64,000 bases of DNA from Armillaria gallica (taxonomy: Eukaryota > Basidiomycota > Agaricomycetes > Agaricales > Physalacriaceae), in NCBI GenBank assembly GCA_037576215.1, contig JBANDB010000008.1, forward strand, positions 1,488,001-1,552,000, given 5' to 3'. A program made the position numbers and the translations under genes. The notes beneath the pieces were generated by a model, which saw nothing but the letters and a program-made list of their open reading frames with translations, had not been told where the DNA came from and made no database searches. Below are positions 1 through 11,710 of the stretch, piece by piece (the stretch's first letter is position 1; each line of letters opens with the position of its first letter).

Positions 1-457
1 GACACGCTCAAGGCGAGAGACAACGTGGGACAGTGTCAGGATCCATGCGCGCAGCTGGGCCGACGTCTGGGAAGCTGCCTTTGGGTTGAATTGATTGACA
101 AGATCATCAAATCGTTCACTCCGTCCCTATGGTAGCCAAGTCAAATGTATGCCACAAAAAATGGGAGCTCGTGTGACGCACAATGGCCTTTTCCTGCAGC
201 GCACTGGTGATAAAAGAGAGATACATCTCATTACGGTACTTTTCATCTTGCTTGACGCGTGAGTTTGTCGCGATTGGCCGACGAACGAGCAACAGCGACG
301 AGGACGACGGAGTAGTTGCAGAAAATTTTCTTGATTGTTTGCCTGGGAAAGTTGCGAGGGACGGCTTTGGTAGTGGCGCCTCCATGAAACGGGAATTCTG
401 AGGCCCAGATTTCGGAGTTCTGTGATTGAACTGGCTCAGTCGAGAATGGGGGTCCAT
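1..457 (-). CDS. RRN3: Probable RNA polymerase I initiation factor RRN3, N-terminal part (cut by left edge)
   Basis: A minus-strand gene starts at the ATG near 457 (a second in-frame ATG lies at 475) and runs off the left edge. A low-complexity Ser/Pro/Lys-rich leader of about 60 residues precedes a conserved-looking stretch (KYRNEMYLSFITSALQEKA). A 55-bp intron with a GTGCGT donor near 182 and a TAG acceptor near 128 joins this to SERFDDLVNQFN and LRAWILTLSHVVSRLER. The pattern of a W-x-L-x-L-S-H-V-V helix followed by a leucine-rich helix resembles the start of fungal RRN3. RRN3 is the factor that links Pol I to the rDNA core promoter. The identification rests on about 130 residues only, so it is moderate. 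The rest of the gene lies outside the window. Confidence 0.55.
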
Positions 458-612
458 TCTCCCGCAAGCAGACACGGAGCAAGGAAGGGAGAGCGGAACA
501 AGCCTAAGCGTCGACTCGCTCGGTTCCGCCAGAAAATTTGCACAGCCTTAGGTAAGCAGGCCTAGAAAAGCCAAGCGGCCTGGCCGGTTCAGTCCATCCT
601 TGCCTTTTTCCC
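458..612. promoter_or_regulatory. Shared divergent promoter, RRN3-like gene / NDUFB9
   Basis: Only about 155 bp separate the two start codons, so both genes must be driven from this interval. No clear TATA box is seen, which fits housekeeping genes. This is inferred from layout only. Confidence 0.4.
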
Positions 613-1154
613 ATGTCCTCCTCTACCTTCTCGTCCGCCCACCGGCTCTATGTCAAGTCGCTCTACAAACGATACCTGAAGAATGAGCTCGATTGGACAG
701 TCACCCGAAGTATCTGGCGGGCCAAGGCCCTTTTAATCAGAGCAGAGTTCGAGAAAAACCGGTAACTTACTCCTTATTATTGTGTGAAATATATCCTGAC
801 CTCTTGACAGTAATGTGCACGATCCCAGAGCACTGGCCGTAATTTTGGAGAGAGCAGAGGCTGAATTGGCAGCGAAAAAGCACCCCGACCCATACATTAG
901 TGAGTCATTCTGCTTTGCTGTAGTCTCGGACTTTGTCTTAGCAGCGTATAGGTCCTCTATTCCCTAATGGAACTAAATGGTGTGTGGTCATCTATATTTT
1001 CCGCTATTTTCGCGTGCTGACCGCTTCATGTCCTATAGGGAACGAAACACTCCCGTAAGTCTCCGTGGACCCTGGTATACCCTTCGCTCATCCGTTTTTC
1101 TAGCCTCCGATGGGACCTCTATACGATCATGAACTGGCCGAGGCAGCCCACTAG
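613..1154 (+). CDS. NDUFB9: NADH:ubiquinone oxidoreductase B22-type LYR subunit (NDUFB9)
   Basis: This is an accessory subunit of the membrane arm of mitochondrial complex I and a member of the LYR/complex1_LYR family. Five exons were read by eye: 613-761, 811-899, 952-979, 1039-1054 and 1104-1154. They give 110 residues, the usual size for fungal NDUFB9. The N-terminus has the family LYR-like signature (HRLYVKSLYKRYLK), then NELDWTVTRSIWRAKALLIR, then the HPDPYI segment and a C-terminal PLFPNGTKWERNTP block typical of B22. All introns are 49-60 bp with GT...AG ends. It is divergent from the RRN3-like gene. There is no cleavable presequence, as expected for this subunit. Confidence 0.9.
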
Positions 1155-1239
1155 ATGACTACGCGGTCAGGAGAAGAGGAGGACTCGGAGGCACATATAA
1201 ACTGGGTGGAAATTCATTGATCCCTTGGGTACTGTATAG

Positions 1240-2330
1240 CGCATTGACACTGGCTGCAAGAGATCCGGTACGGTTGTATTATCACGCTCTGGCTAAATGA
1301 AATTTACCAGTTGTATGCAAAATACTTGTGCAATGGCAATGGCGACATTCGATCACTTATGTGCGACACACGCTTTGCGATACCGCCGCTGTCCTCATAC
1401 AACTATCTTTCAAGGCCTATGATCTTTCCAATGCCTCAGTTCTGTAAGTCCAGTCAGTCTGGTATACGCCACGTATCATACCATCGTGGTGGGATCTTAG
1501 CGGCGCGGATTACTCATACATACGCAACAGTAAGCTTGCATCTTGGTCATATTCACTTTTCTTTGTCAGACCTTGCTATTCGTGAAGGGCCCGGACCACC
1601 TGTCGGAATATGCGGCTCCCCGTATCAGCAAGATGAGAAGACGTCCAACCTTCACAACATTACAAACTTTTACACGCTCATTTCACATCAGAAGCACCTA
1701 CATCACCAGAAGCATTTCTGCATCTAACTTTGGAGTTTTGTCGAGTTCAACATTTGCCGTGAGCATACATCGAGAACGTTTATCCGGCTTTCTGGCACAT
1801 ACCGTCTCCGAGCGCAGTCATCACCATCACCAATTGGGCTCCACAGGCGTCCTAGTGTGCCCACAGAACATCTTTTGATGCATGTCCGTAGCATTCTCGG
1901 TCTTTTTACGCTTGAATGCGGCTTTTAACATTCCGGTATTACCTCCTGTTTCGGTTACTTAAAGCGCCGTCGTGTCTCCTCGACTCATTTACATGGTCTC
2001 TGCATTCTAGACACGTTTCGTCGTCGGCAACACATAACGGAAGGACATACATGCGATATATTCTCTCGAGTCCAGAATCAAGGTTACGACTAAGAGGGAT
2101 AGAATCATTACTCTCTGATGAAGTAAGTCCTTCAAGTATTCTAGTACGACCGGGATGCCTTCTTTATCTAATGTCTTAATACCTAGTCTTTTTCGTCGCG
2201 ATTGGAATCGATGTCCATTCGGCACTCTGCGTGACATCTAATCTTCTACTAATGCTTCCTATGCACAGAGTTTTGCCTCTAGCGATTCTAGTTCTCATTT
2301 TTTCATCACCCATCAGCATGGTTCTGGTCT
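1240..2330 (+). pseudogene. Decayed paralogue of the neighbouring membrane-protein gene
   Basis: No intact gene is found in the 2.1 kb between NDUFB9 and 3257, but pieces resemble the intact membrane-protein gene downstream. The best match is 2188-2238, which reads WNRCPFGTLRDI against WIRLPFGTLGDI in the intact gene (near 4335-4370). Both are preceded by a pyrimidine-rich tract and TAG acceptor and an LF segment. In the relic, a stop codon follows at once. Weaker resemblances are a DP..LYYHAL segment near 1270 (compare DGLDVLYYTIRL near the start of the intact gene) and an RRRQHITE segment near 2010-2035 (compare RYRRWITTE). Stops and frame changes separate the pieces. The boundaries are approximate and the outer parts are weakly supported. 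Confidence 0.4.
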
Positions 2331-3256
2331 GAAGGTCGAGGGCAAGATAAAAGCCCTGGTTGGTGCTCTCAGGGCAAGCTTTTTCAAGGCTCGCCAAGGA
2401 TAGGAACGAATACTGTATGGAACGTTTGCAGCCGGGCCGCCCTTGGCGTAATTTACTCCAAAATTCAACTCATAACAGAACTGTACTTGACTTTCACCAA
2501 GTCCTTGTAAGCTCACGCCCATTACAGGAAGCAATCCTCGGCCGTCTTGCTTTAGCTTAGGTGTCCCTCAAAAGTAACATTCCTTCGTCCACTCGCCCCT
2601 TTATCGGTCCCAGAGTAAGTTACCTAACTTTTTGCGGCTGATGCGCTGATGTGATGGCCAGCAACGAACTGTCAGTCTGATGCTAGGTTTCAAGGTCGAG
2701 AGTCAAAACCAAACGAAGCATCTGCCCCGAGGAGAAACTCCTAACTTGGAGCGGGATGCAGTTGGAATATGAAAGCAGCGTAACTATGTCGATTTTAATC
2801 CCCGAGGCTCCTACGAATTCTGGCAGATTGGTATATTCTTGACAAAGAGGCGCATTTGTCTGAACTATCTTTCTCTAAAGGTTGCGCGAGTCTACCTTCT
2901 GACTGTGCGTATTAATTTTCCTTGATATAGAAACCCCTCACCCCTCCCCCGACGGTAAGCGCCAGCTAAAGCCCGACTGTTACTGCTGCGGAGAATTTCA
3001 TTTTCTTCCATGTTCCTTATTCATCAAAAGATGAACACTTGTGGTATTCTAGATCCTGATGCGCCAACACGGGATGTAGCTCCTTGTGTGTTGGATCCCG
3101 GTTCAAACGTTCATTCCCCCACAAAGTGCAATATACCCGTATATCTGCCGGGAAAATGAAATGGCGTTCCTGAGTCGGGTCGAGTCTCGTTTATGTATAT
3201 ATATATATGGTCAAGTTCAAGATACCCGTCGACCCTTTGCTTTAGCTTTTTCCTTG
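2331..3256. other. Intergenic stretch, nothing recognised
   Basis: Short ORFs occur here but none has a family signature or a convincing splice partner. The last few hundred bases should hold the promoter of the membrane-protein gene that starts at 3257. Confidence 0.4.
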
Positions 3257-4751
3257 ATGACTGCCAACAGAGATGGACTGGACGTCCTCTATTACACGAT
3301 TCGGTTGATATGCCAAACGCTAGTATATGGTGAGTCTTTAAACGAAAGGCTCAGGAAAATGTCACTCATTCATATCATTCGAACCAGGCATGTACACGAT
3401 ACTAATGCCCCTTTGTTGCTATGCAATGTTGTATGTCCGTTGACGCCAGTCGGGACCCGATACTCACGCGACGAGCAATAGGAAAAGAGGCCTTCAAGGA
3501 ACAACCCGACAACTGCTTTTCTGCATGCTGATCTTCATGTTCTCTCTCTCGACAGCCCACTGGGTCCTATCCGTATACCATGACCTGGACCTCATCACGA
3601 GTGGGTTCGTGCATGGGATTCCTTTGGATAATGATGCGACCAGCTACCGCCGACAGCAGTGCATGCTGATGAATGCTTTGGCGCTGATAAACGTAAGTAG
3701 TCTTTTTCTTCTTCAGAGCGCTCAAATTCCACGACCTATAGTGCGTCTTGACCGACGGTGTCGTTGTTTGGCGGGCATGGATACTCTGCAATCAGGAATA
3801 CCGCAAAGCATTGATGGTTCCTATCGTGTTTTTAAGCTGCACAGCATGTACGTACCTATCTCTTCCTTTGTTCCGATATCATTAATCTTTCCTTGTATAG
3901 TGTCTGCGGTAGTCACGATCGGAATACGGATTTCGATAACAGTTATATCAGTCAGCCAACACATCGTTGTAACTGGTAACGCCTTGGCTCGCTCTTTGAA
4001 TTATACACAAGTGCTGTGCTTGGTACTTACCTTGTTAACCAATTTGTCGTCCACGTCCATTATTGGAGTTAAAGCTTGGTTAGTGACGAGACCTTGTTTC
4101 AATGCATTTCAAACGACTCATGTTGAGTAGGCGGTATAGACGATGGATTACCACGGAGGTAGTACAATCCCGGAAAAGGAACATGACCCGAGGAGAACGA
4201 GTTGTCGCGCTGCTGGTTGAAGCTGGAGTTCTTTATACGCTCTCTACAGTGAGTACTTACTCAGATACGAGTTCTTTTTTTCGGGCTAACAGTAGCAACA
4301 ATTTAAACTCTAGTTATTCTTCCTTGTCGCTGTTTGGATTCGACTTCCCTTCGGCACCTTGGGTGACATTTATGTTCCTGTCAACGCACAATTTGCGGTA
4401 AGGTCTGATCTTAATTACGTCTACACCTTGCTTTATTGACTGGATGCCAAGGGCATGTACCCAACAATTGTCCTTCTCTTTGTCAACCGCCGTAGCGCTA
4501 TTAGCGAGACTGTTGTCTTCAGTTTACAGGTCAAACCCGATGCACCAGACCATGAGCGAAATTCCATACGTCTGGAAACCATAGAATTTCGATCAAATCC
4601 TTTGCTCGACACATCAGCCATGAACGAGAGTGAGACAGAGATCACAGGTGACGAATCTTTAAGACTCCAAGACCCATTAAATGAAGGCACAGGAAGGTTT
4701 GACAAGGTGCGGTACGAGCCTCTGCACCTCATAGGTCCCGTCGCCAGATAG
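3257..4751 (+). CDS. Basidiomycete seven-TM-like membrane protein (WRAW family)
   Basis: Eight exons can be joined by GT...AG introns of about 45-65 bp. The product starts MTANRDGLDVLYYTIRL, has a first membrane segment (TLVYGMYTILMPLCCYAML), then FCMLIFMFSLSTAHWVLSVY. It then has the family hallmark VLTDGVVVWRAWILC, more hydrophobic segments, a basic loop (WRYRRWITTEVVQSRKR), LFFLVAVWIRLPFGTLGDIY and a GMYPTIVLLFVNRRSAI segment. The C-terminal tail is hydrophilic and acidic. Large lineage-specific families with this TDGxxVWRAW motif are common in Agaricomycetes; their function is unknown, with a receptor or transporter role only speculated. The start at 3257 gives a short N-terminus before the first membrane helix. 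It is convergent with PAH1, whose stop is 50 bp away. A decayed copy lies just upstream. Confidence 0.7.
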
Positions 4752-4800
4752 TAAATTAAAATTACATGTAAAACTCTATCTAGTGTAGCTGTATATGGAT

Positions 4801-7800
4801 CTATAAGAAAGGAACATTCTTCATCTCTCCGGCAGCTAAGAGATCTTCATCAAACGCATCTTCTTCCGCCTCTTCATCAACTATCATGCCTCCTTCCTCG
4901 TCAAATTCTTCATTCTGTTCGTCCTCGGCACCGTCGTCCTCCTGATCATCAAGCTCAAAGTGCATATCATCCAAAGCGCCCGGTATACTGCTCATGCTCC
5001 GCCTCCGCACCCGCCTTTTCCGCTTTCCAGTGCCGTCGTCACAATCCGCGTCCGACTCATCCTCCGACTCTGCATATGTAACTGAGGACATCGAATCCGG
5101 ACTGGGGCTTCGTCTCGGCGAACCCGAGAACCCAAGAGTGCTGCTGAGTCTCTCGAACGACGACATCTGCCTCAATCGGTGCTCTAGTTCGCCTTCCGGC
5201 GAGGATTCTCTCCGAGTTGGTGAGGATGAAACAGAGGTCGTTGATCTGTGGACGTTGGCTTGCCTACTTCCCACAAGGCTGAAGTTTCGCAGTCGGGCTA
5301 ATGCACTCTGGTTTGATGTGTCAGAACGAGCACTCAGCGCAGGCGAAGGAGGTGAGAGGTCTGGAAGCGGATAATCTTGGACCGGGGCTTTCCAGTAATT
5401 GAAATCAGTGAATTCCGGAGCCCACTTGCGATGAATAGGAGGGAACATTTGGTCGACAAGATCAGTCATGTGGATATAGCTGGTATAAACCAAGATTAGG
5501 GACCATCACCCTCGAGGGAGGAAAAGACCTACGAAGATTTATACCCTGCCAATTCCAAGAGTTCCAACTTGACCTCACCAGTCGAATCAATGGTGAAGAT
5601 TCGTGAACTGGGCACGTTCACGCTTCGATAAGACATAGCGTCCGTAATCCGGTTCCCAAACCCTGCATAGAATGGATTCCTTGACGCCTCACCGAAGAGT
5701 CGCTGAATGTCCCTCAAACAAGCCATCTTAAACATTTCCGGTTTTCGCATTATAACTTCTCTAGGAGCCCACCAACTCAATTAGTCCGGATTGGAACCGC
5801 TTGGTAAAATATACACACCGATGCAACGACGCCATTAACCGGTCAGGACTCATGATCACAGGTCCTTCGGGAAGCTGGTAATCGTTCTGTTTGATGCCCT
5901 TTAGATAATCCCTTGTAGAATCCGCTTGGCCTATCGCCCTTGAAGTCAAATACATGATCTTGTACCCGTTCCGACAAATATCCGTGTAGAGCTTTGCCAC
6001 TCCAAGGTGTGTCCAATCGCGGCCTATCATCGCAAAGACATGACCTAGCCCATCAGACCTATCCATCCCGTATCAGCCGCGCTTCAGAGTTATAAATGAG
6101 AAACCCACTTGGTGATTGTCCCATCAATATCGGACACAAGAACCAAGTCAGTCGACTCCCACAGGAATATGCGTGCAGTACATGCAATAGCACCAGTCAC
6201 GGACAACGAAAAGGTTATCGTATTAGGACCCAACTTTAAGTTCAAAGATTTCTGCACGCAGTGTCCGGCGTGAGCATGAGAACATGTGAGATGGTGCCAC
6301 GCTTACTAGTTGATCTGACGTTAACCGCAATGTCTTAGCAAACTTGTGATCTGGTTTTTCGATTACAGGTACCGGGGCAGGAGCATCCTGAACGGGCTTC
6401 TGCAACGGTGTTGAGGGAAGGGCTGGTGCAGATTCTGCTGGCGGTATATCTTTCAGATGAGGCGGCGGCGTCTGCAGAAACTGTCAACAACGGAAAGAAT
6501 TTGCGTGATTCATGAAAGAACGAACGGATTCCAAGGGGACCGAGACTGACTCTCTTAATTCGGGACGTCCGGGCTTCCCATTACTGGGTGTGTTGGAAGG
6601 CGTGCCCCTTCTACTCCGACTCCACCATTGTACCCAGGATGAGGAAGTTGGAGGTTTTCGATTGCCTGCTGGTGTCGTTTCTGAATTGCTAGAAGAACCA
6701 TTGACACCGGGCTTGACTGCTTCATCATCATCCGAAAGCGGTGAAGAGGGTCTGGTCGGTGTTATTCCTGTGTCTCTTTGAAGTAGATACGCATTGCGCC
6801 ACAGCCTGAGAGCTTGCACCAATGGTGAGCCATCGCCCTGTTTAATGTACCTGTCGACAGCGTCAGAACACCAGGGAGCACGAGGAAAACCGCACAACAT
6901 ACTGGCCCTCATTCCAATTTATCACCAAGGCTGGATCATCGATGATGCTCTCGTCAATCAAGAAAGTATTAAGATCGATCTTTCCTTTCTCAAATAGTCT
7001 ATCAGTCTCAACCTCGTCCATACCAAAGGCATTGCTTGTGTGGTCGGGAATAGTGGGAACCGCACCGTCTCGATTCCGTCTACCGCGCATCTCATCCGCC
7101 TCATCACGCACCAGACTCAGCTCAAATGGCACCCGTCGTCCCTCTATTGCCACTCTAAACTTTGTGGGGTCCGACGGACTGACAGTCAGTCTACCACCGT
7201 CACCATATTTCTCCTCTGTGACTTCTTCGCCATCGTAGTCTTCATAAACTCTCTGCTCCTTCTCTTTTCCTTTCCCTTCATAGAATGGGGGCACGCTCCT
7301 ACTTCGGACCTCGCCCTCTTCTACCGCCTCTAAACCACTAATTGACTTGGATTTGGATTTTCCCAAGCTCTTTCCCCACGTCGTCGATTTGTCGCCACTA
7401 TCGATGCGTCCGCTCTTTCCAAACGTTGTTTTCAAAGGGGACGGTTGCGGAAATGCACCCCATTCCCAAGAGTATTCCTGGGACGATGGCGAGGGAAGCT
7501 CCAGCGGTAAGGAACTGGACTTTGTCATATCGGGCGGCGGTTCAGGAAAATCAGGGGGCTCGGAAGTCGCGCGAATAGAAGGAAATGCGTAGGATGAAGG
7601 CTCATCGTCAAGAGTTCCTGACCGAGGTGGTGAAGGTGTCGAGGATCTTGAAGAAGTGGGGAACCTGGTGCCATTGGCATCAGAAGACCTGATGGTACGG
7701 TCCGACCGCTCACGGTCATGGGAAGTACTATGACGTCTGCTTGAGGAGTGATAGCCCTCAATGTCATATGCGATGCCTGCAACCGAAGATCAATTATCTA

Positions 7801-8570
7801 GAGAACGAATCATATAAGTTCACGGACCATTCGAAAATGCAACCTCGGGTACGCGGTCAGTTCCCTTTCGCAATTTTCTCTTCAGCACCTCATCCGCGCG
7901 TTCATCCTGTTCCTTCTGCGTCGTATCTTTGGTGTCTATTCCCGGTGGAGCATGTTCTTGAGAAAGTGACAGCCTCGACGGACGCTTCTTGGTCACAGAA
8001 CCTGATGACGTCAAGCTCTGCGTCTTCTTGTGTCGGTTCTCGTCGCTGTCTGGCTGAGCGTCCAGATCAAGGTAATCTGGCTCTTCCTTTGGTAACTCTT
8101 CATCATCTGATTCGGCCTTCGTTCCAAATAGTCCCATGTCGGGAGCTTCAGGCGTTAATTCCCCGTCGGGTCGTGTGGGCTGAAGGATAGGCGAAGTAAT
8201 AAGGTCGTCTGGCACGTCGTCGTCGGTCTCAAAAACGAAGAAAGCCTCGCCAGCATCTCCAATCTTCATACTGAATGGAATCGAGTGGCCATTGACCATT
8301 ACGTTGACCTGGGACTGATTTGTCGGTTACCTGACTAACTGATGCGACAATGTACACACCTTTTTCTCTCCCGGTCTGAGTACCTGCCATTTTCCAAATC
8401 GTACATGAAACGGTGAGCAGGCTAGTTCCGTCCCGCCATTGTCGGCTGGGCGCTGGATGACGATGACATCAATGGCGCCGGTGAGCGTCGAGGGATTTAT
8501 TGGGGGCAATTCCTTGTAATACTGGTACGGGGCACTAATGGCGTTGACGGCACCGCGGATGTAATTCATG
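4801..8570 (-). CDS. PAH1: Phosphatidate phosphatase, lipin family (PAH1/Smp2)
   Basis: Lipins dephosphorylate phosphatidate to diacylglycerol at the ER/nuclear membrane, supplying triacylglycerol synthesis and controlling phospholipid gene expression. The N-terminal lipin domain starts at 8570 ([20 protein letters not shown], then [16 protein letters not shown]). A long polar, Ser/Glu-rich linker is interrupted by several short introns. The catalytic LNS2 domain follows, with the HAD-type motif DIDGTITK encoded near 6105-6140, then [44 protein letters not shown] and [12 protein letters not shown]. The catalytic DxDGT is intact. The C-terminal tail of about 200 residues is Ser-rich and then strongly acidic, ending at 4801. 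Regulation by phosphorylation of the linker is known for the family; many Ser-Pro-type sites are visible here. Confidence 0.92.
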
Positions 8571-8893
8571 GTATGAGGAAGAGATGGGGTTGCCTGAGTT
8601 AAAATCGCCGCATAGGATTTACACGTGCAAGACGCGCTCTTTGGGGCACATGCTTCGGGCCGGATATCAAATGCGTATTTTGTCAGCGAATTCAAAGTTT
8701 TTTTTTGCAAAATTGTAGAGGCCGTAGCAAGACGGATATTTGAACGCAATATCGACGTAGTTATGGAATGCACATCTACAACATAGATCATTCGGTACAC
8801 TGTACAGTTCACAAATAATTACATTTCACGCCTTCATACAAATGAGCAAGTAGGATAAGGTTACTACTACTTACACCATCTAAGATCCTTCGC
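8571..8893. other. PAH1 upstream region
   Basis: This is 323 bp between the end of the S28 peptidase gene and the start of PAH1 on the same strand. It should hold the PAH1 promoter and the peptidase 3' UTR. No specific element was recognised. Confidence 0.35.
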
Positions 8894-11130
8894 TCATTTC
8901 CATTCTTTCAACCATGCACTCATAGATACCAAAGCGGAGGCCTGCACCTTGCCTACAGTCGCGTCAACTGCACCCGTCGTGGTTAACAAATCCGAGCAAT
9001 GGAAACCATCCGAAAGCCCGATAGGCATTTCGTCAGTGCTCTGAACGTTAAGTCCTTGCGCTGATAAAGTAGCCTCTCTCCAAGGGTCCCCTAGATCATT
9101 ATGTTAGCCCTCCCCTGCTCCACTGCTATAATATCGACATACGGATGCCGGTCGCAAAGAAAATTCTATCGAGGCTGACGTCCCACCCTTCATACAACGT
9201 GTTGATATCACTTGTGTCTGGGAACGGGGGATCGGGGAAAGCCTCAGGGAAGTACATTTGGCATTGACGCTGAAAGTGCAATCACAGAGTCGATCTTAGT
9301 GAGAGCAGCGATGGAGAAATACCTGATCATAGAATGTTTCGACATTGACAAGTCGTGTCACAATGGGCGTCACTGTAGCATTCAGTGGGGGACCATCCTA
9401 AAGGCAGAGTATGCATAAAACAAGCAACTAGAAAGTGTTACAAAGAACTCACTTGATAAAAACCCACTTCATTACAGCTGCCAGCGCAGGTCAATAGGGT
9501 TAGCTTAGGGACGACGAGGAGTTGAACCTACACTATCCACATCCAGGAACGGTTGTCGTTGTCAATATCGGAATTGGTCCAGAAATCTTGGGATGCATTA
9601 TATGTACCCAGGCAGTCTCTACCACCATGTTGAGCTTTCGTTGATTGCTAGGTTATAAAGAGTGAACGGACTCAGCACCGTCGTCACCACAAACTAGAAA
9701 CATCCAGTTTAAAGTGAGAAGAGCTGTATGTACAATGAGATGAATACTTACTCAACGGGTAATAATCATCTTTGAAATAGGAACCCCATGCTGAAAGCGC
9801 GTGGTCGAGGCCCCACCCTGCTTGAGGTGCGTTTTCACCATTCTTGACTTCTAGTGCATCACAAAATTCGAAGAATTGAGCACCAGCACCAGATGTCGGC
9901 TGGAGCGATTGCCAGTCCCACAAATTGATCCTTACTACGCATGCAAAGACATGTCAGTAAGAAATTTAACTATGATGCTTAGTACGTGCTCACACGAGCC
10001 AGCCACATCATCGAGATGTGTCATCTCACTCAGACCGAATATGTCTTTAATCGCGTTGATAGCTGTTGTGTTGTCGCCAGAGAATACGTCGTCCACATAG
10101 GCAATCACAGCAGCAACATCCGCAGAACAATTTTGTGGCATGTTCTGGCGAATGGGTTCGAAATATCTCCAGAAATCGCTGATTCGTTGCGTAAGCTGAC
10201 TGAGATGCCATGGAAATGAATATCGGCTCACAATATTGCTTCGACGACAGCGGAAGATGCATATCCAGCCCAGAATATATTAGGTTTACTAGGATTCAAT
10301 TTGGTCAGATGAATTTTGTTATGAGCAAAACCACTCATACTTCACCATGGTCCAACTGGTCAAAGCGCCTATTCGTTTCGAAACAGTGAAAGAGTAATTC
10401 ACAGAAAATCAATGGACGTACCTGAATAGCTGCCCCCAGTGAGGATCCATGGGGCTTTATCGGGGCCAACTTGATCACCGCTGGGCATTGGAAGCACAAC
10501 ATTCTTAGCAAAATATTCTAGATCGTCAATAGCTTGTTGAATAGTGTGATATTTCAAGCTCGCGACAGTAAGGTCAGGGTAGGGGTTGCTAAGGCCGTAA
10601 AATCGATGTTCAATAATGATGACTGATCCATGTTCTTGCTGGGCGATAAGGCCGTTGATCGTGCGATTCGTGAGGTACCCAGTATAAGCTACCGGAAAAA
10701 GATATTAGGGAATTTTCCGGTTAGAACTGAGTTTGATACGAACGTGCTGCGTTGGCCTCCCCCGGGGTCATAAGAATAATTGGCCCGCCTTCATACATCA
10801 TATTACTATTAGCAAAAGAGAGAGTTTGACACATAGGCGCTACTTGCCTGGTTCATAAAACTCGTAAGTATGCCAATACCTTTGCTGGAACGTTCCGAGC
10901 GATGGGTCATTATGATCGATGAGTTGGTCGAAATAATAAACCGTGTCGTATGGCGGTAGTTCATCCGCCAAAGAAGTCACCGCGTAGCTAGTGGTATCCT
11001 CTACTCCGATGACAGGCATAACAGGCATGGGCATGATGTTGCCACGCAGACGTTCATTGCGGAGTAGAGCACTAGTGAGTGAAAAGCAAGAAGTAATGAA
11101 AGCAAGCTCAAGGAGGCGTAGAACAGCCAT
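8894..11130 (-). CDS. Secreted serine carboxypeptidase, family S28 (prolyl-Xaa carboxypeptidase type)
   Basis: The chosen start at 11130 gives a signal-peptide-like N-terminus (MAVLRLLELAFITSCFSLTS); an in-frame ATG at 11181 would add 17 polar residues. Next come YYFDQLIDHNDPSLGTFQQRYW, typical of the mature start of S28 enzymes, and IIIEHRFYGLS. The nucleophile elbow TGGSYSG is encoded near 10425-10450. At the C-terminus an ATGIRDPWREATLS segment (catalytic Asp context) and SDGFHCSDL (catalytic His context) are present, so the Ser-Asp-His triad looks complete. About ten short introns are needed. S28 enzymes remove residues C-terminal or N-terminal to proline and act in acidic extracellular or vacuolar compartments. 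A TATTTAAA motif lies about 50 bp upstream of the start. Confidence 0.85.
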
Positions 11131-11710
11131 CCTTCGCGGGTAAAAGCGACTTGTAGAGTCATATTGAGAAACACCGCCCATTTAAATACCAGCGTAGACC
11201 TCACTACGGACAGGTATCACCGAACGAACATGGGTCATATGGGCCTGTGGATTTCCGCATGTTTTATTCATCTTGAGGCACTGTTTCACGATGTTTATAC
11301 AGTATTCGAGAAAATGTCAAGCCCGAAAGGTCCGACCCTCTGGTTGAACGGAGGAACGATGTGAGAGGCGAGCTGTTAAGAATAGCTTTACATACCCTTC
11401 GCATGGCCGCTCTCAAGAAGCAGCTCGAGGTAATGAAGTTCGACTGATGCTATCGAGGATCGATTCTTAAGTTGGAGTCTGGACGATCGTGGATCGCTTC
11501 AAAGTCAGTAAGTCGATCAAACGCCACGTACCAAGATGGAATTTGCCCTCGCAGGCTGTCATAATGTCATGAAAGTATACATACATGTCTGAGGCGTCTC
11601 AAAATACAACTAACGGTAGGGATATGTGCGCGTGAGATATACAAGAATGATATAGAGATCGTGGTATGCCGAAATGATTATATTAGTATGTGATAAGTAA
11701 CTCGTGAGTG
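11131..11710. other. S28 peptidase promoter and formin 3' region
   Basis: This 580-bp spacer lies between two minus-strand genes. A TATTTAAA-like motif at about 11175-11185 (minus strand) is a reasonable TATA element for the peptidase gene. Nothing else was recognised. Confidence 0.35.

Noticed and set aside
1311..1878. Overlapping plus-strand ORFs of 138 and 111 codons
   Set aside because: No family signature and no convincing splice. Better treated as part of a decayed membrane-protein copy or noise.
4994..5374. A 126-codon plus-strand ORF
   Set aside because: Antisense to the Ser-rich and acidic C-terminal tail of PAH1.
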